This document shows, in pieces, positions 6,981 to 8,731 of a stretch of DNA of 8,731 bases. The notes beneath the pieces are model-generated. The model worked only from the letters and a program-made list of their open reading frames with translations. It did not search any database and had not been told where the DNA came from. The stretch comes from an uncultured Muribaculaceae bacterium (GTDB lineage Bacteria > Bacteroidota > Bacteroidia > Bacteroidales > Muribaculaceae): NCBI GenBank assembly GCA_910577355.1, contig CAJTMY010000062.1, positions 1 through 8,731 of the forward strand, read 5' to 3'. Within the stretch, counting starts at the first letter, position 1; every line of letters starts with the position of its first letter. The position numbers and the translations under genes are program-made.

Positions 6981-7062
6981 CGATTTTGCACCAATAAAAG
7001 TTGGACTGGAATGGATGACTGTCCGGAATCGGCGTGCCGGATTTTTGCGTTTCCGCTTTTTA
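6981..7062. other. intergenic DNA with a GC hairpin, original mscS 3' flank
   Basis: No gene. TCCGG (7022-7026) and CCGGA (7037-7041) form a 5-bp stem with a 10-nt loop. The T-run (7042-7046) follows on the plus strand, where no gene reads in. On the minus strand the stem would have lain about 20 nt past the mechanosensitive channel stop before the MITE inserted, so it may be that gene's displaced terminator, though it lacks a U-run in that direction. Confidence 0.3.
7060..7062. repeat. left target-site duplication (TTA) of the MITE
   Basis: TTA immediately left of the left inverted repeat matches TTA 7321-7323 immediately right of the right one. A 3-bp TNA-type duplication is typical of part of the IS5 superfamily. 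Confidence 0.7.
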
Positions 7063-7095
7063 GAGGGTGTTTAATAATAAATGTTAAGATCAGGG
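7063..7095 (+). repeat. left terminal inverted repeat
   Basis: Pairs with 7288-7320 reversed and complemented: 26 identical bases, one mismatch (A versus C at 7089), then TCAGGG identical. Confidence 0.93.
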
Positions 7096-7189
7096 TCGCA
7101 TATGTTGAGTCGATTTTTGACTTGTGGCGAAGGAGTGTACTTGATGTACACGACTGAGGAACAAGGTAAAAAGCGGCCAAGATATGCGA
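7096..7189. other. nested palindrome in the MITE interior
   Basis: TCGCATAT (7096-7103) complements ATATGCGA (7182-7189). At the exact centre GTGTAC (7135-7140) complements GTACAC (7146-7151) around TTGAT. Between them the arms pair imperfectly (for example GATTTTTGACTTGT against ACAAGGTAAAAAGC). The whole could fold into one long irregular hairpin in RNA or single-stranded DNA. Confidence 0.6.
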
Positions 7190-7287
7190 TACGGATGTAA
7201 TTTTGACATCAAGCACCCCATCGCCGAAAATACAAATCAGTTGACAGAATATATTAAAATATGAAATACAATACCCTTGAACGGCCG

Positions 7288-7320
7288 CCCTGAGCTTAAC
7301 ATTTATTATTAAACACCCTC
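7288..7320 (-). repeat. right terminal inverted repeat
   Basis: Reverse complement of 7063-7095 with one mismatch. Its outer end (CACCCTC) abuts the TTA that is both the target duplication and the stop codon of the mechanosensitive channel gene. Confidence 0.93.
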
Positions 7321-7323
7321 TTA
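7321..7323. repeat. right target-site duplication, also the channel stop codon
   Basis: TTA on the plus strand equals TAA on the minus strand, which is the stop codon of the gene at 7321-8616. It matches the TTA at 7060-7062. Confidence 0.7.
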
Positions 7324-8616
7324 ATCTCCGGAGGGCGCCGCGATCTCGGCTACGGTCATCGCGCCCGAAGTGTATACAGTGAGGCCGAAGTCGGGCGCCG
7401 CCGTAGTGATGTGTTCCATCACTGCGCTTTGTATCGCCTCGTATTCGCTCCAGTCGGTAGTGCGGGCAAAGGCATAGATGTCGAGCGGAAAGCCCTTGTC
7501 CGTCGGATCGAGCACCCGCACCAGCACACGGTATGTGGCATTGATCAGCGGCGACGTGGTGAGATATATCGAGCAATACGCGCGGAAAAGCCCCAGATTG
7601 GTCTCCACCGTGCCGTTGAGCGGTCGCAACCCGCCCGAGGCCTCGATGATCTGCTTGTCCGCGTTCAACCCGTCGACAAACGTCTGCAGCTCGGGATGCG
7701 CTTTCAGCGCCGCCGCGAGCATGTCGGGTGTGAGCCTCTGTATGGTGGGCGTATCGATTATTATAGTACGTGTAAACCGTCGGGCGCCCGAGTCGATCAT
7801 CCCACGGTAGTTCTGGAACGAAGTCGACACAAGTGTATACGGCGGCACAGTCACATAGGTATTGTCGAAGTTGCGTATCTTCACCGCCGAGAGCGTCACA
7901 TCGAGCACCGTGCCGTTGGCCGGCGTGCCCGGCACCACTATCCAGTCGCCCACATGCAGCATATCGTTCTGCGACATCTGTATACCCGCCACGAAGCCCA
8001 ATATCGAATCCTTGAAAATAAGCATCAGCGCCGCCGCGAACGCCCCAAGCCCCGTGAGCAGAATCGCCGGCGACTTGTCGAGCAATATCGACACCGCGAT
8101 TATAGTTATGACTATCCATATCACTCCGAGCGATATATTGAGTATGCCCTTGATGGGGAGATTGCGCGTGTTCTCGCGCAGATTGTAGCGGAAGAATATG
8201 AAGCGCCCGATGGCCGACAGCCCCAGCCCGCATGTCACCATGGTATACGCCCCTGCAAGCCGCTCAATCACCGTGAGCATACGGCTGTCATTGCCGTGGC
8301 TGAACGCTATCGGGATGAACCCTAAAAACACAAGCGGCGGAATGAAATGCGCGCAGCTGCTTATTACGCGATGCTCGAGAAACTGGCGCCCCACCTCACT
8401 GTGGCGCATGCTCACAAACTTGCGCAGCAGCGCTATGATACCCTTCTTGAGCAGAATCCCCACACCGAGCGACACAGCAAGCACCACGATTATATACAAC
8501 AGCTCCTCGAGCCATTGGCTGTGCTCAAGGCCGAGACTGTCAAGCAGACGATGGATCACGCCGAGAATCCACGTCCCCACCGCATGCGACGGAATGAGAT
8601 GAATCTTGTCTTCCAT
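7321..8616 (-). CDS. mechanosensitive ion channel, MscS superfamily (YbdG-like)
   Basis: Inner-membrane channel that opens under membrane tension and protects against osmotic downshock. Numbered from ATG 8614-8616 (431 residues), there are about five hydrophobic segments (roughly 37-57, 90-106, 122-140, 157-178 and the pore helix 184-213). The pore and beta domain follow the YbdG/MscM pattern: LLTGLGAFAAALMLIFKDSI, GFVAGIQMSQNDMLHVGDWI, NGTVLDVTLSAVKIRNFDNT and FQNYRGM, then RRFTRTIIIDTPTI. Length is close to E. coli YbdG (about 415 residues), and the C-terminal cytoplasmic domain is complete. A GTG at 8662-8664 would add 16 residues. I prefer the ATG because the extension looks unlike the family N-terminus, although the sequence just before the GTG is G-rich. 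Its stop codon is the target duplication of a MITE, yet the protein is unaffected. It reads toward topA but that gene has its own promoter. Confidence 0.92.
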   Translation of the reverse strand: MEDKIHLIPSHAVGTWILGVIHRLLDSLGLEHSQWLEELLYIIVVLAVSLGVGILLKKGIIALLRKFVSMRHSEVGRQFLEHRVISSCAHFIPPLVFLGFIPIAFSHGNDSRMLTVIERLAGAYTMVTCGLGLSAIGRFIFFRYNLRENTRNLPIKGILNISLGVIWIVITIIAVSILLDKSPAILLTGLGAFAAALMLIFKDSILGFVAGIQMSQNDMLHVGDWIVVPGTPANGTVLDVTLSAVKIRNFDNTYVTVPPYTLVSTSFQNYRGMIDSGARRFTRTIIIDTPTIQRLTPDMLAAALKAHPELQTFVDGLNADKQIIEASGGLRPLNGTVETNLGLFRAYCSIYLTTSPLINATYRVLVRVLDPTDKGFPLDIYAFARTTDWSEYEAIQSAVMEHITTAAPDFGLTVYTSGAMTVAEIAAPSGD

Positions 8617-8731
8617 AGGATAAGGCTGTGTAAAACTAACCCCCGCCACATCCAAAAAGTTCACCCCCGTCCGTCCCGTGAAGATTCCAAATCGAAGTGC
8701 AAAACATCGTGTATGGAATAATATATTCTCC
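8617..8731. other. upstream region of the channel gene, window edge
   Basis: No gene or clear promoter could be assigned. On the minus strand TCGATTTG is one base from the -7 consensus but has no TTTG at a suitable distance. The alternative GTG start of the channel gene lies at 8662-8664. Confidence 0.35.

Larger units (their letters stand above)
7063..7320. mobile_element. 258-bp MITE-like element with 33-bp terminal inverted repeats
   Basis: The ends are inverted repeats of 33 bp with a single mismatch (7063-7095 and 7288-7320), starting GAGGGTGTTTAATAATAAAT. The outer 26 bp are identical. The element is flanked by a TTA duplication. Size, long repeats and the lack of any transposase-like frame make it a non-autonomous transposable element, probably moved in trans by an IS5-superfamily transposase; that assignment rests on the TTA duplication only. 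The interior contains a nested palindrome (7096-7189) and an AT-rich right part (about 7200-7280). The near-identical ends suggest a recent insertion. It lies between the mechanosensitive channel gene and topA, about 80 bp upstream of the topA promoter, and this accounts for most of the gene-free stretch. Confidence 0.88.

Noticed and set aside
7042..7060. Hairpin in the TTTTTGCG...CGCTTTTT stretch as a terminator
   Set aside because: The two halves are mirror-like rather than complementary; only 3 bp could pair.
7198..7205. TAATTTTG inside the MITE as an outward promoter
   Set aside because: The -7 box matches, but no TTTG lies 18-21 nt upstream, and it would read antisense into the channel gene.
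7063..7320. Possible small transposase or peptide gene within the MITE
   Set aside because: No ATG-initiated frame of meaningful length lies wholly inside; the minus-strand frame from a GTG near 7212 runs past the element end into flanking DNA.
6956..8233. Long 425-codon open frame on the minus strand overlapping the channel gene and running through the MITE
   Set aside because: It is an out-of-frame shadow of the channel gene with low-complexity, Arg/His-rich translation and no family features; its tail is MITE and intergenic DNA.

Overview
The window looks like chromosomal DNA from a Bacteroidales bacterium, possibly of the Muribaculaceae/Prevotella kind. Three things suggest this. Two promoters fit the Bacteroidetes pattern TTTG-N18..20-TAnnTTTG, a Bacteroidetes-typical DUF2851 gene is present, and the TopA has glycine-rich C-terminal repeats in place of zinc fingers. 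The taxonomic placement is inference from sequence memory, not from a search.

Left end (1-790, + strand): a small hicAB toxin-antitoxin locus, visibly more AT-rich than the rest. It has a good Bacteroidetes promoter at 86-117 with an inverted repeat in its spacer. The toxin gene hicA (134-399) is broken by an exact 11-bp tandem duplication (265-275 / 276-286). Removing one copy restores an 84-residue HicA whose stop overlaps the hicB start as ATGA. hicB (396-734) is intact. A hairpin plus T-run ends it at 724-744, followed by a second, larger 42-nt hairpin at 748-789.

Middle (867-6909, - strand): four tightly packed genes transcribed leftward, very likely one operon from a promoter at 6951-6980. 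In order they are topA (DNA topoisomerase I), an RluA-type pseudouridine synthase, a DUF2851 protein and a ClC-family chloride channel/transporter. Gaps are 2, 19 and 10 nt. The ClC keeps the external gating glutamate but has Val at the position of the internal proton glutamate, as in ClC channels.

Right end (6981-8731): a 258-bp element with near-perfect 33-bp terminal inverted repeats and TTA target duplications (7063-7320), which I read as a MITE. It is inserted exactly into the stop codon of a YbdG-like mechanosensitive channel gene (7321-8616, - strand). Because the duplicated target is TTA (TAA on the coding strand), the insertion recreated the stop codon and left the protein unchanged. 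The element carries a nested central palindrome and no credible gene.

I found no tRNA, rRNA, CRISPR array or phage genes. The most interesting signals are the duplication-disabled and possibly revertible HicA, and the stop-codon-neutral MITE insertion. The operon itself is largely housekeeping.
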